In this document: one piece after another, positions 25,997 to 38,115 of the stretch
Layout: every line of letters begins with the position of its first letter
How positions within the stretch are numbered: position 1 is the stretch's first letter
NCBI RefSeq assembly: GCF_047663525.1
Contig: NC_092600.1
Location: 2,724,001 to 2,788,000, forward strand
DNA: 64,000 nucleotides
Source: Anas platyrhynchos
Taxonomy: Eukaryota; Chordata; Aves; Anseriformes; Anatidae
Direction: 5' to 3'
The notes under the pieces: generated by a model
The model's input: only the letters and a program-made list of their open reading frames with translations
What the model was told of the DNA's origin: nothing
Databases searched by the model: none
Made by a program: the position numbers and the translations under genes

Positions 25997-28900
25997 ATAA
26001 CTTATAAAAGTATCTCAGTTATCAGCCCAAAGTGCCTCTGAACCCCTCTGTCCTTCACAACTGCTTCTGCCAGGCTTGAGGACCGACCCCTCAGCATCTC
26101 TGTGCTGCTAACAGTGGATGAAGCCTCGCCAGGGGACTCAGCAGCTCACGCAGAGCTCAGCAGCTCGCCCTCCAGCCCTTGGAGAAGGGAAGGAAAAGCC
26201 CAGAGGGCACTGCTTGGTCCCTTCCCTGTGATGAGCAGATCCCAAACTCCTGCATCTGCTCTCACGCTTACGATGCCATCTCCTCTTGGCCACCCCTAAC
26301 GCTGTATTACGGTACCTTTGTATACATGAAGCTAACCCTCTATTTTCTTTACTCTTAATGCAAACCATCTTTTTTGAAAACTACTAAGAAAAGACCTCCC
26401 AGAGCTCTGCTAAATCAAAATCATATCTGGGGATATAGCTGGTTCATAGCTTCACATTGCAACTTCATAAGTGAGTAACTTTGAGCTGCTATGAGCTGCT
26501 AACAGAGGCAAAACTCTCCTCCAAACCACGGACCCCTTGGCCATGCCATCACCTCTCACAGCCCAAACTGAGTCCGCACAAAGCACTTTCCCCATACCAG
26601 AGGCAGCTCTGTACATGCATGTGATGGAGACGTGATCCTCCAGGAGGAATGCTCTCCTTGGAGGACATCAGCAGCTTTACCCATTCCCATGAAACCACCA
26701 GGCCAAGGCAGCACCAGATGAGCTGAACATCTCTCCTGGGCTGTGTCCTGCTAAGTGATCCCCAGCTGGTGGGGGAAAGTGCTCTGCACCACCCAGCACT
26801 GTGCCTTCAAAGCCATCGGTGTTAGAGCTACCTCAAACCTGCAGCTGATGAGACAGTGCCAGAGAGCTTCTTTTAAATACCTGTGGTCCCCCAGAGCTAA
26901 ACATTTCCCATCCTTACAGGCAGCAGACCAAAAGGCAGGGATGGTTTGAGCTAGAGACTCAGCAGAGGCAGTGCTGTACAAGCCTCTTACCGGCTGATTC
27001 TGCCTATTCTCCTGGATTTTGTTTAAGATTTATTTTTCCAGCTGATGTGTGCAAGCCTCTTCCACTAGAGCGAGTGCTTACAGAAAGCAAATGTTCATCT
27101 TGCATGTTGCAGTGGAAGCAGGGGAAGCAAATTAAAAATTAAAACAATTCAATCAAGGAAAAGAACAATTCCCCACAACAGGGCTAGCCAGTTGCAGCTA
27201 AGTAATTGGGCTCTCAGATCTGGGCCACTCATAAATTAACTGAGCTTGAAAAAGACTTTCTTGAACTACTTTAGTAACTGAAAAGTTTGAAGTGAAAAAA
27301 AAAAAAAATGCTGCAAGTTCCTTAGACACCTGATGCTCAACCCCTCAAAGAGCACCTGGTTAGAGAAAGAAACTCAGCAAATAATTATCCCCTTACACCC
27401 CCTGGGTGTTGTGTTTGTCTTCATTTCTGAGCTGGAAATACTTAAGATAAATTCACAGTTTTCTATATTAATTTTTGTAAACTTAGTGAAAATTTATTTA
27501 CGCCTCAAAACAACAAATTTTGCCAGCTGGGTTTAAATTGCCTGTTCTGGTGAAGCTGGCACAAAAATGCAACATGAGCAACATGTTCCCAGCGTTCTGA
27601 TTTGAAATTCCCCTCAAACCTCTGGGACCTAAGTGTGTGGTTAACTTAATGGCTGTGCTTAGGATTTTCCTGAAGCAGGGCTCTAATTGCAAAAGAAAGC
27701 AGGAGGGATCCTCCTTTCACTGAAACCCTCTCATTTTTCTGAGGATATCAGAATTAAGTCATTAAACATTAAACTTTTTTTGTAGTAATTCATACAAATG
27801 TCATTAGAAATGGACTTGCATAATTAAAAACTGCATAAGATGAAAGCTAACAGTATCAACAGTAAGAAAACCAAGTAGATTCATAACTGGAAATAATATG
27901 GAATTAGTTCAGTATCGCATGACGGTAGGGAAAAAAATAAAAAAGGGAATGCTGGTTGTTCAAATACAGCGCTACAGCATCATAAATTTACAAGTGTGAA
28001 GGGTTTCCTTTAACTGAATACTAATTTGTGGACAACTTTTGAATAACTTTCAAAGTGAAACTGTTTAAAGCAACACATTACAGGTCTTTGTTCCTTTGAG
28101 ACTTCAAGTACTGATGTGAGCTATTACATTCCAAGTGCTCCCCATTGATTCAGCCTTGCTTTAGCAAATAATAAGGCCAGGTGTGTTTACACTCTTTGTA
28201 GGTTTTGAGTATTAATGGACAATTGGGAAGAGAGTCAAATTTAAACAAGAGATAAGAAAACCAGATTAATTCAATTATTAAATATGATTTGTGCTCATTA
28301 TATTCATTAAGTATGATTTCATTAAGGAATTTTCCCTTTTTATTTAACTCTCCACACTTAAGTGCTGTTACCAAATGTTTTGATTCTTATTTGAATAAAA
28401 AAATTACAAGGAATAATCCTCTTAAACTTATTTAAATTTTTCTTTTCAACTTTCCTTTTAGCTTCTTTTATACATTGGATTTTGAGACAGTTAATAAGAT
28501 GCAATGGGGCTCTGTGCTCTGAGCAAAATCTTCTTTTATTATAGCCAGACTTTCCAGGTAACAAACACGCGATCCAGCTCTGCTGGCTAAATCCCACCAA
28601 ACAGCTCTCAAATTCCAGCCATCGGCTGCCACACACCTTACGTGAATCCAGACGAGTGAAGCTTTTTAGCTTTTTCAGAATATTACCCGATTTCATCTCA
28701 TCAAAAAGGACAAGCAGAGGCCAAGAATCAAAATAAAGTGTTGGCTTATTAGGAAAGAAAAAAAAAAAAAAAAAAAAAGCATTTTTAAACAAGCAACTGA
28801 TTTTCAAAGTGTCTAAATCTTTTCTCTTTTTTTTTTTTTCTCTCTCTTTTTTTTTTTTTTTTATATACTTTCAGAATATCTAACCACAAGCATTTGAGCA

Positions 28901-31900
28901 AACTAGAGAAAAGAAACTGTTGGTAATTTTCTGTAAGTTTCAAAAGACAGCAGGATATACACGCCGTTTTATGTTTCTATGTATAGAGACCTACTGGCAA
29001 ACGTACAGTGGAACAAAGATAGACATCTAGATATATTTGTACCTACCGTTCATGTGCCTATATGGAGATAGATTCTTAATTAGATAAGTAAACAATGGAA
29101 ACTTTTAAAATTTGTAGTTTGAGTGTACTAAACTCTATATTTATCTCTCTTACTTCTTTAGTAATAAGGCTTTCTACGCCTTCCCTGAGTGACAGCTGAT
29201 CTCAAGGCATCGCTCGGGGTGCGTGGTAGGGCAGGCGGTGTGGTTTTGGACCTGCCTTTGACCTGCACTGAAACACAACTAAATACATAAAAGTGAAATA
29301 AATATCTTTCATGCTCTTAACACCAAAGAAATATTGGGTTCTATTTTTATTTATTTATTTTTTTTAGCAGAAACATCATTTCTGAACTATCAAGTGAGGT
29401 GATTACAACATGGAAGAACTTGAGCAGAAGTCGTGTGGAGAGATAAAATTTTAGAAATGTGGCTTTATAACCGGTGTGGTGACCTGGGTGTTCCCTGAGC
29501 ATGGGATCCAAGGGGACCAACGGGCATCAAACTCCAGGTGGGAAGAGTCGAGCAATTTCCAAACTGCAAAAAATAGACACCTAGCAGATTACAAACCAAA
29601 CACATCCAGTCCTCTTGTATTTCTTTTTTATTTTTTATCTCTCTGCCTTTTATTAACACGCTGGTGCACTGATCTAGCCCCAGGCTTATTGCCAGCATCA
29701 GCAATAGCAGTTGCTGCTGCAAGATGCTCTCAGACAGCTCTGGGCTTACACAGCCCCCAGCCATGCTCGTGCTGGCTTTGGTATGAGCAGGGCTGAAGGT
29801 TGCTCACCCGGGCACCAGGCTGGCCGAAAGAAGCAGCCAAATGCCAGCACAGGCTCCTCTTCACAGGCTCCTCTCCCCATCTTTGCCCGAAAATACTGCT
29901 CATCCCTGTCGCTCAGGGACTGGGCCTTGCCTGTGCCAAGGATCAGCAGGGTTTCCACTAAGCCTCAGAGCTCAGATGAAGCCTCAGTGAAGACATTCCT
30001 GTAGCGTAATGTCCTGGTTTATTAAAAACTAAAGAATAAATTTAAAAAATAAAAAATAAATTAAAAAACAATTCTAGGGTAGCAGATGAACAGCTGTCCT
30101 AAATCTGTAAAGCTCTGGACATTTCAGCAGGACTGTGACAACTCTCACAAATTCAGTTTCAGACCATGGGGCCTGAGATCTCAGGAGATCTGTTCACAGG
30201 TTTCCCAGCACTGCTGAAAGAGCTCTTTAATTGTCCACAGAAATCAATCCCTCCCAGCAAACCAAAAAGCAGTTTTGCTTATTTTTATTAAGCTTTCTTT
30301 TCTCCTATACTGGCAGGCTTAAAGGAAGCAAAGATATAAAACAGAAATATTTAAGAGAACATTCATTAATTTGTAATAGCTACAACATCGTGTGTTTCAA
30401 AACCCAGTCTCTCTGGGAATCCTGTGTTAAATAATCATTCCGATAGTTACACAGTTCCAAAGAGGATATATATTTCTTTGCAACCAAATTTTAAAAATTA
30501 ATGAGGGGAAATAAATAAATCCAGCAGAACCCAGATGATGACTCTGACCAACTTTGCTTTCTTAAAGAAATCTGATGGCTTTAAAAGCTTTCTCCTTCTA
30601 TCGTGCTCTAGAGTTTGGTTTTTAACTATAATCAATGTCTTCTTGGTCATTGTAATAAATGATAAAAAGCACAACCTTAATAAGTTGACAAGAAAACCTG
30701 TGCATAAGACTGGAATAAGAAGCAGACATCAATTAATAGACTGAAGGCTTTTCCCAGACTCAGCACTCCGTTCTCCAGTAAACTTCTCCAAGGGCTTGTT
30801 TCAAGAGCGCAGATACTGGAAGGGCTGTCAGGCAGCAGGCTTGGGAAAGAAAAAAAGGAGATTCGTGGAGAACAACATAGAAGTGTATGTGATCTGAAAC
30901 TCTGTACAATGGGCAACCTAGCAGTGAGCAGGGGGAAAAAAAAAATAGAAATAAGAAAGGTCCAGGGAAAATGCCATCCAGTACACTGGTACGGGAGATC
31001 GCTCTGGTGCAGAGAGCAGGGTTTATAATCTGTTTACCAAAGTGTTCTTCTGAAGCAGGCTCTGTAACTTCATTCCTTCTTGGACATCTAAAATAGTCTC
31101 TGAGTGTAGGACAAAATCTAACATACAGTTAGGTAATACAAGTAACAAAACCAAATCCTTGAAGATATTGCTGTGTTTCATCTTAAGCAAAATATTAAAT
31201 TTGTGCATTCACCAGAAATGAAAGTTGACATTCAGATGCAAAGCTTGCCTGGGATCTCCTATTTATGCATTTCTTCAAGCTTCACATGAGCTATAAAAGC
31301 TGTACAGATTTTGTGATAATCCCTTGCTTTATTTTATTCCAGGCTGGAGGGACAATAGAAAGCAAAAAGCAGCAAAAAGGATTAGTAAAATATCCCTGCC
31401 TTTTTAAGCAAAATGTTACTCTTAGGCTGTAGAATGTACTTTTCAGTTGGTGAAATTCTTAATCCTATCAAACCTTTTTGTGATTTTCACTTTCAAGGTC
31501 TGTAAATATTTTATTTTCAGCCACAATAGAGGCTATTTATAACCCCTTGATGTGTTGCTGGGGCTCCTATTGATGCCTTTCCAAGAGTCTCTCTAGCAAC
31601 AGATTTCTTCCTAATTTTACCACTATCAATTTTACCCAGCCTATTGCACAGCTGGTAAAACTCCAGAGAACCTCACGAAATCCAACACTAGGAAATCACC
31701 ATGGAATTTTACGTCTAGATTTCAACACTAACTCTTCAGCAGCTGGAAACGCAGGCTAGAAGCAGTAATTCTGTTCCTGCAATGCAATAAAAGTACATGT
31801 TAGTACCACTATTTTTAGCCAGTACAAAGCTTCCACTTCCCCAAGCTAAAAAAAGGCAGAGATGAATGAGAATTGTCTGCAAAGTGTAAGTACCTACAAG

Positions 31901-33714
31901 CCTCTAAGTGTGCTTGCTCTGAGTGCTTTTTGATAGTCAGGACAATCCCAGTTTACTTGTTAAAATCCACACCAGCTCCATACATCAGGAGGTACAACTC
32001 CACTTTTCTTCAGCTTTCTGGCTACGATCAGCTCCCAGCTACACTTTTTTTCACGGGTCATCTGGACTTACCTCGACTTTCTGCTCCCAGTCCTGGTTCT
32101 CACCTAGCCTTGACTACTGGACCAAGTGCCCAAACCCAAATCATGCCTTACACGTAAGCTGCCATCTACACTGCAGGATTTCCCAGACAATATTGTGCAA
32201 ATGCATATGTGCATTGTAAAAAACTACTATGAATGCAAACTTTCCTAAACCCTTTGATGACAGCAATAGAAAGTGGGACTGCGAGTGCTGATGTGATGTT
32301 GCTTACTTGCATTTCTCATTATTGTAACAAGCAGTCGAGCTACAGGCACTACAAACCAAAGAGCAGCCAGGGACTAATTCTCCTCTGATTGCTATCCTGC
32401 CGCTGATAAAATGTTACAGCATAGACAAATTCTGCCCTCAAACTTTCATATAAACACACATACATAAGCAGCCCCGCGAAAGGCACTCGGCAGTATCGTT
32501 CCTAATTAGGAAGACGAGGCAAGGCACAGTATTTGTCTGCTTGAGGAAAGCGCAGGAGAAGCTGCACCAAACCAGCAACATCATGGCACCTTTACCTGAA
32601 TGGGAGCAAAATGCACCCGTAAAGGGGAGAATGGGAAAGGAACTGCATGGCACTGAGTCCCAAAGACACCCAGAGCAAACCCAGCTCCCTCAGCCCCAGC
32701 CCTCTGCTGCTGCCCCGAGGACAGCTGGCAGCTCCCCCGTGGTGCTGGTGCTGCGCTCACCACCCAGACAGGAGAAAGTTAATTCTCAAAACAAAAGCCT
32801 GAGCACGTGGGCAGGCTGGCACACACCACCTGGAGTTTCAGAAAGCTAGCAGTTCACTTGGTTTAAGTTTTCTAAATTTGCTGTATTTCTGTTTTGGTTT
32901 TATTGCTGTTCTGTTCCACCTCCTCTCCGCCTTTCAGGGCCCCTGTTGTCAACATTGCTTAACTGGAAAGGGCTTTCTCTAAACATTTCCAAGTAGCCTT
33001 TGGAAGGATATCTTTCCACAGCCCTTGAAGTTTCTACCGAAATTATTTTCCTCTCCTATCTTAACAATCTTTTTGCTTCAAGAGTATATTTTTTCTTGCT
33101 CTGCTTTTTTAACAGGCCTCCACATGGCCACGAGCCACCAGTCAGAGACTTTCCATTGACTTGAAGGAGCTTTAGTTCACACTTCAGGTTCAAAAGTTTT
33201 CTGCCCCTTCTCATCTTCAGATCCATTTACCGCAGCGCTTCCTACCCACACAGAAGCTCGTTTGTATGAGCTGGAAATCTCATGAGACGGTGGCTCTCAG
33301 GTTGTTTCCAATTCCCAAAGAAGGCAGTGTTTTTGCCCTCAGGCGGTTTCAGTAACTCCCATTCTGAACTGGCAATAAACATAATTTTTCAGGCACCAAA
33401 GAGCCTCAGGTTTATTCGGGTTTAGATAAAACAGATGGGGGTACTTGGCCACATTTAGCCCTATAAATTTCACGAGGTTTGAGTTTAGGGTGCGTGCCAA
33501 AGTGGATACCCCGATACCCGTCCCCAGGCATCCGGTCACAGCTGGAGGGTGAGCATCAACAACTCATTATCAAGGGGATGCACCAAGTGAAGGTCTACAG
33601 AAAGCTTTCTCAGATTCAATTCTGGTCAATGTTTTCCCCCAAATCAGGGATGAACAAACAGAAAGGGCATGTTTAGACTTGCAGCAGATCTGAACGTTGA
33701 AGCCACTACTAGTA
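25997..33714. other. Intergenic DNA, AT-rich, no gene seen
   Basis: About 7.7 kb, increasingly AT-rich between 27.1 and 31.5 kb. Simple sequences include A runs at 27296-27308 and 28760-28778, a polypyrimidine tract at 28820-28862, TATT-type repeats at 29344-29366, and AAAT-type repeats at 30027-30069. No reading frame carries a recognisable domain, and no clear transposon was identified. Confidence 0.55.
28820..28862. repeat. Polypyrimidine tract
   Basis: 43 bases of only C and T, mainly long T runs separated by TCTCTC. It is a simple low-complexity sequence with no acceptor-linked open exon after it. Confidence 0.85.
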
Positions 33715-34445
33715 TATTGAAGGGCAAGACTAAAGTTCAATATGATCTTTAAAATAGAAATAAAAATTGATGAAGTTCAGTATGGACAGGTCATTAAGTA
33801 CAACAACAGCCAAAAAAAAAAGTAAGCACTAACACACAGTATCGGATGCACCTGGTGAAGAGGTTATAGTGAATACAAGCCAGATTGTTTCAAAAAAGTG
33901 AAAAAGGAAGCACCAGACTGGTGTGTGTATGGAGTATTTCTGGTGGGATATACAACAAAATGTTTCAGTTGTGTTCAGCATCACTGTGGGCTCACTCTGG
34001 GGCCTCAGCTTCAAGTATACAGAGCAGCTGGAGAGAGTGCAAAAGGCAAAGAGGAATGGTTGGACCACCTGAAAACAAGGCCCGTGGGAGAAGACCGAGA
34101 AAATGGGATTGCTGAGCCCGATGAAAGGACCACCAGCAAGGGAATGGCATGGTTACAGTCCATAAGTGGCACTCAAACAACAAAATAGTTTATTAACCAC
34201 ATCCGCAGATGACACAATAAGGATGATGGACTTCAGCTTTGGCAAGAAAAATTCGGGTTAGAATTTAGAGAAACTCCAGTGGCAGGGTGCACTGGAACAG
34301 GCTGATTGGAGAGGCTGTGGCGTTCCCATCGTGGGGAGTCTTTAAGAACAGATTTAAAGGTTTTTCACTGGAATGACAAAGGTAGCTTTCCTTGTAGTGG
34401 TTCAGGGGATGGGTCAGAAGACTTGAGAAGTCCTTCCCTTGCTCA
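33715..34445 (+). mobile_element. Ancient CR1 LINE 3' fragment, heavily diverged
   Basis: About 730 bases follow the order of the CR1 3' region. Blocks in order are 'gatgaagttcagtatggaca' (consensus-like 'gatgaaattcaataaggaca'), 'ggttatagtgaatacaagcc', 'ctggagagagtgcaaaaggc', 'gaaaggaccaccagcaaggg', 'tggaacaggctgattggaga', 'ggctgtggcgttcccatcg', and a closing block near 34420 resembling 'gaggtcccttcc'. Small indels and point changes break every frame. Parts of the shared consensus near the reverse-transcriptase end and the 3' UTR are present, but no catalytic motif remains. It is much older than the copy at 1891-2048. Confidence 0.8.
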
Positions 34446-36031
34446 TTAAATAGCTGGCTATGGTTAGGTTCTCTGGGAAGATCAAAGTGAACACTTAGCC
34501 AAGCACAATGCAACCGTAGATTCACGGATGTTGTAACAATTCAACTTTCTGGAGTTTTAAACCCTCAAAAACAGTTAGCAGCCAACCTTGCCTGGAAGCT
34601 CCACAGAGATGATGCAACTGCACTCTGCTGCCAGGAGTCTATGGTGGGAACGGGGAAGAGTCCACCTTGATTGCTTTTCACTTCCAGAGCCACAGGGCTC
34701 TCCCAGAACTGGCTTAGCTTGAGTGAGAAGGATGGTGCTCCAGTCTGTGTCTAACAATCCAAAAAAAAAAAAAAAAGCATTGACAGATCTCTCTGATTTT
34801 TGGTCAGCCTATTTCCAACCCTACTCACCATCTCACCACCCCTTACCCTCCTCCACCACCTCTTCTGAGCTCCTCCATCACCTTAACATCTGAGCATTTA
34901 GAACAACACTAAGATTTTGCCCAACAAGGGAGACAGAATTTCTGCCTTCCGTGTCTTTAGAGAAAAGATCAATGCTGAGATCAGCCTTAAGGAAATGAAT
35001 ACATGAGGTAGCAAAAAGATGAGTAACCATAACTGTCAAACAGGGAGCAGAACCGCACGTTGTTTGAGTGAAGCGAATGCTGTCCCAGGAGCCTCTGCCT
35101 TCCACACACGTCCTTTCTTTATTCTTCTCAAAATTGGTCGAGGCAAAGGTAAACAACCAGCAGAACACCCTGCACTTCACCCAGGAGCAAGACATTATAA
35201 TCCTGGGCCAAATCCTCGCTTTATGGCAATGATTTACCCCAAAGGAGGGTCCGGCCACCCGCTTCAGTCCCAGTCCGTCTCATTGTTCCCTGAACACTGC
35301 TGTGTGCATGAGGTTCATTCAAGTTTAGCTCCCTTAACTCTCCTGATATTTACTTACACAATTATTTCATGTAGACTTATTGTTCAAGCCTTTTCTTTTG
35401 TTCTTGTAAAGATTAACTTCTTAGAAACATGTTCGGCCAGCAAGGCATTTTGAAATATAATTCTCTGGTGGTCTATTTTCAGAAGTGAAATACTTGGTGG
35501 TCACTATGTTTTACTAGTAGTACTTAGTGGTTTTAAAAGCTGTTTTCTGTTCTATGCATTAACATAATTTGTTTACTATAAAAAGACTCCTAAACATATA
35601 TTTCTGCAACCTTCCTTGCCCATTACAGGAAGAAACCTGAATGTTATATCAAAAAGACTCAAACAAAGTCAAGTCTCAAAATGTTCTTACCCCAAAACAA
35701 CTTTACTTGCAGACTACTTATTTTCCCAATGAGCTTAAAAGCCCTTAAAACAACAACACAGGCACATACACCACAGCCCATCAGAAATACAGCACATTCC
35801 CTTATTGCTGCAAGAAATACCATGATAGCAAAAACCCTAGCATGCACGAGTCAGACACCCTGAAAGCACATGCTCTGCACTCCACAGACAACATCAATGG
35901 AAAATAAAGAGTCATTTACGAAGTTACAGGGCTTATAGCTGTGTCTCAGCAACTGTTCCTGCTCCCTGCTCCTGCCTGCAAATGAACGAGGCAAGCAAAG
36001 ACATCAGAGCCTTCAGAAAATGATTTTTAAC
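34446..36031. other. Intergenic DNA with a possible old repeat
   Basis: Includes an A run at 34761-34776 and a GATCAAAG TCF/LEF-like motif at 34480-34487, which lies just after the CR1 end. The stretch 35195-35265, starting 'tgggccaaatcctc', weakly resembles an old amniote repeat with 'gggccaaatcctgctccc', but the match is too short to call. No gene was recognised. Confidence 0.5.
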
Positions 36032-36115
36032 TGAATGATAGAATATCTTGAGTTGGAAAGGACCCACAAGGCTCATCACGGGACCACCCCAAAATCAAAC
36101 CAAATGATCAGAAAA
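36032..36115 (-). mobile_element. CR1 LINE 3' end fragment, minus strand
   Basis: On the + strand this reads 'tgatagaatatcttgagttg' then 'gaaaggacccacaaggctca', which is the reverse complement of the CR1 3' terminus of the type 'gaatcatagaatatcctgagttggaagggacccacaaggatcat'. The flanking 'aaaatcaaaccaaatgatc' also fits. The copy is only about 84 bases, 5'-truncated and diverged. Confidence 0.8.
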
Positions 36116-36369
36116 AAAACTAATCTTCTTCCCCCATCAGCCATGCTTGCTGCTAGTGCTTCATTCTGGGTAAATTTTTAACAGCGGGCAGTGTTTGATG
36201 CACCGCTCTCCTGTTCGTGGAGTACATCGTTAGGTGGTAGGACAGGGTATTTATTGTCCATGTGCGAGCTGCCCTGCCAAGACAACGGGATCAGCCAGGT
36301 CTGCACCCAAAACACAGCCCCCGTGGGCTGCCTATGTGGGCATTAATGCCAGCAAAGCAGCCTGTGCAG

Positions 36370-36830
36370 TTCAGAAATCATCATAAAATAATATTGATAA
36401 ACGGCAAGCAGTTCAGAGCAGGACTAGCAAATAATGAAGAGCCTGAGGGAACGGATGGCAGAGGGAAGATTAGAGGAATTGCATATGTATGGCTTTGACC
36501 AAAGGAAACAGTCCAGGGATATCTGACAGGTATCAACTTCACAGAGAAGAAAGTGCTCAGGGTGGGAGAGGATGGATAACTGGGAGCAATTAGAGACAGC
36601 TGAATAAAAACAAATTTCAGTTCAACATGAGGAAAGAGAATCAGAGAAGAAAATTAGAATATAAAATAGTTTGGGGGCAAAAGGGCCATGCGTAGAAGCT
36701 TCTTCACTGAAGAATTCAAAAGCAAGCATGAGAAAGCCCTAAATACGCATCCAGCAAGGAGAACCATCCTTTGTGAAGCAGAGAAATAGTCGGGGTGACC
36801 TACTAATGCTTCACCAGCTCCAGGACCTAG
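36370..36830 (+). mobile_element. Ancient CR1 LINE fragment
   Basis: Weak but ordered similarity to the CR1 3' region: 'agcaggactagcaaataatg', then 'gaagattagaggaattgcat' followed by 'atgtatggctttgaccaaag' (consensus-like 'gaaagattaaaggagctgaatatgtatagtttggagaaga'), 'ggatatctgacaggtatcaa', and near the end 'ggggtgacctactaatgctt'. Boundaries are approximate and many indels are present. It could be another CR1/L3-clade LINE of similar age. Confidence 0.55.
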
Positions 36831-37834
36831 TGCTCTATTTATACGTGACCGCATCGTGGGATACAACGCGGTGAAGTCGAACACGTTCGCTTCTCAGGAA
36901 GCCTTTTCTTGGTGCCTCTGCTCCCACGTGGCTGGCCTTGGAGGCAGCTCCGCAGACTTTTCTTGTGCTCTGGGACATTTGACCGCTACTGCTGGTGGCA
37001 GCAGGAGCCGAGCAAATGTAAGCAGTGTCACTCTGATCAGCAACCGGAGAGCAGAGAGCTGCCAGATGCTCTCCTCTCCCTAGAAAAGCTCTGGAGCAAC
37101 GCGTGCGACTAGGTTCTTTGCCTTTTGCTGGAGTTTACATCTATGACACAAACACAATAGCCTTGTACTGACATTTGCTTCAATAAACACCGGGAGAGCT
37201 TCCAAAAGCCAGTTGCAGACAGTTATGAAAACTAACCAAGCCACTGAGCTATTATATAAATGGTCTTCCAGGGCTTCATTATTGCAGCTACTACTGGACA
37301 ATAACAAGACTCTGAGGGGCTCCTACAATGGCAAAGTCCTGTTTCTGATCCCAGAGGCTTCTGGCTCAGCCTCTTCTATTCAGGCACACCAGAACTAGCC
37401 CAGCTCTGAATTGCAAGACACCGTGGGGTTAAAACCCCAGCATTGCATCAAGATTAAATACATCTGTTATGAAAACCTTCTGTGCTTTGCATACATGATT
37501 CAATAAAGAGCCTTAGTGGGATAATTATTTCACCCAGGTTATTAACCAGAATTTTCTTTACGTTTTCTATTATTATTATTACTCCTCAGAAAAAATGTTT
37601 AAGGTAAACAACTCCTAATTGTGCAAGAATTGCATTAAGTGGGATGCTCTACCCTGAATGCCCACTCCCGGATATTATGTACCATTACCAAAACTCATCC
37701 TGGTATTAGGAAATGAGTTTTATATTTAAAGAAGCTTCAAGCAGAAGCTGCAAGCAGGCAGCACACGTATGCAAAACATAACAGTCCCTGAGCAGGTCGG
37801 CTCCTGGCTGCCACAGGGGACCTCGAGGGGCGTG
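36831..37834. other. Intergenic DNA, no gene seen
   Basis: Unique-looking sequence with mixed composition and a short ATT repeat near 37568-37581. A 7-bp inverted repeat TGGGGTT/AACCCCA lies near 37410. No coding signal was recognised. Confidence 0.5.
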
Positions 37835-38115
37835 TGAGATGCCAGAACTCGGCAGAGCCGGGGATGGGCGCTTGGCCCCCGACCACCCGAGGCTCCCCAC
37901 GGTGTCCCCATGCACCGGCTGCGGGAACAGAGCGGCGACAAAGCGGTGGCACCGCTCCGGGGGAGCCCCGAGAGCAGCCGGAGCAGGGCTGGGGGCGCCC
38001 GGAGCCAGCCCAGAGCCGGCCGCCAGGGGGCCCCGCACGGCCCCGCACCCGGCGGGGCTCCGGGGGATGCGGGCTCGGGGTTGGGATCGCAGCTGGGAGC
38101 AGGGTCAGGCCCCCA
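37835..38115. other. Isolated CpG island in the gene desert
   Basis: About 280 bases of GC-rich sequence with many intact CpG dinucleotides, in sharp contrast to the AT-rich flanks. Intact CpG in a vertebrate genome normally means the patch is unmethylated in the germ line, which suggests a promoter or a regulatory site. Overlapping open frames exist in several phases on both strands, as expected when stop codons are rare in GC-rich DNA, so none is called as a gene. It contains a CTCF-like motif at 38020-38033. It could be the promoter of an unannotated non-coding RNA. Confidence 0.6.
38020..38033 (+). promoter_or_regulatory. CTCF-like motif inside the CpG island
   Basis: CCGCCAGGGGGCCC matches the CTCF consensus CCASYAGRKGGCRS at 12 of 14 positions and has the intact CCAGGGGGC core. 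The placement inside an isolated CpG island is typical of insulator or loop-anchor elements, but binding is untested. Confidence 0.4.
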
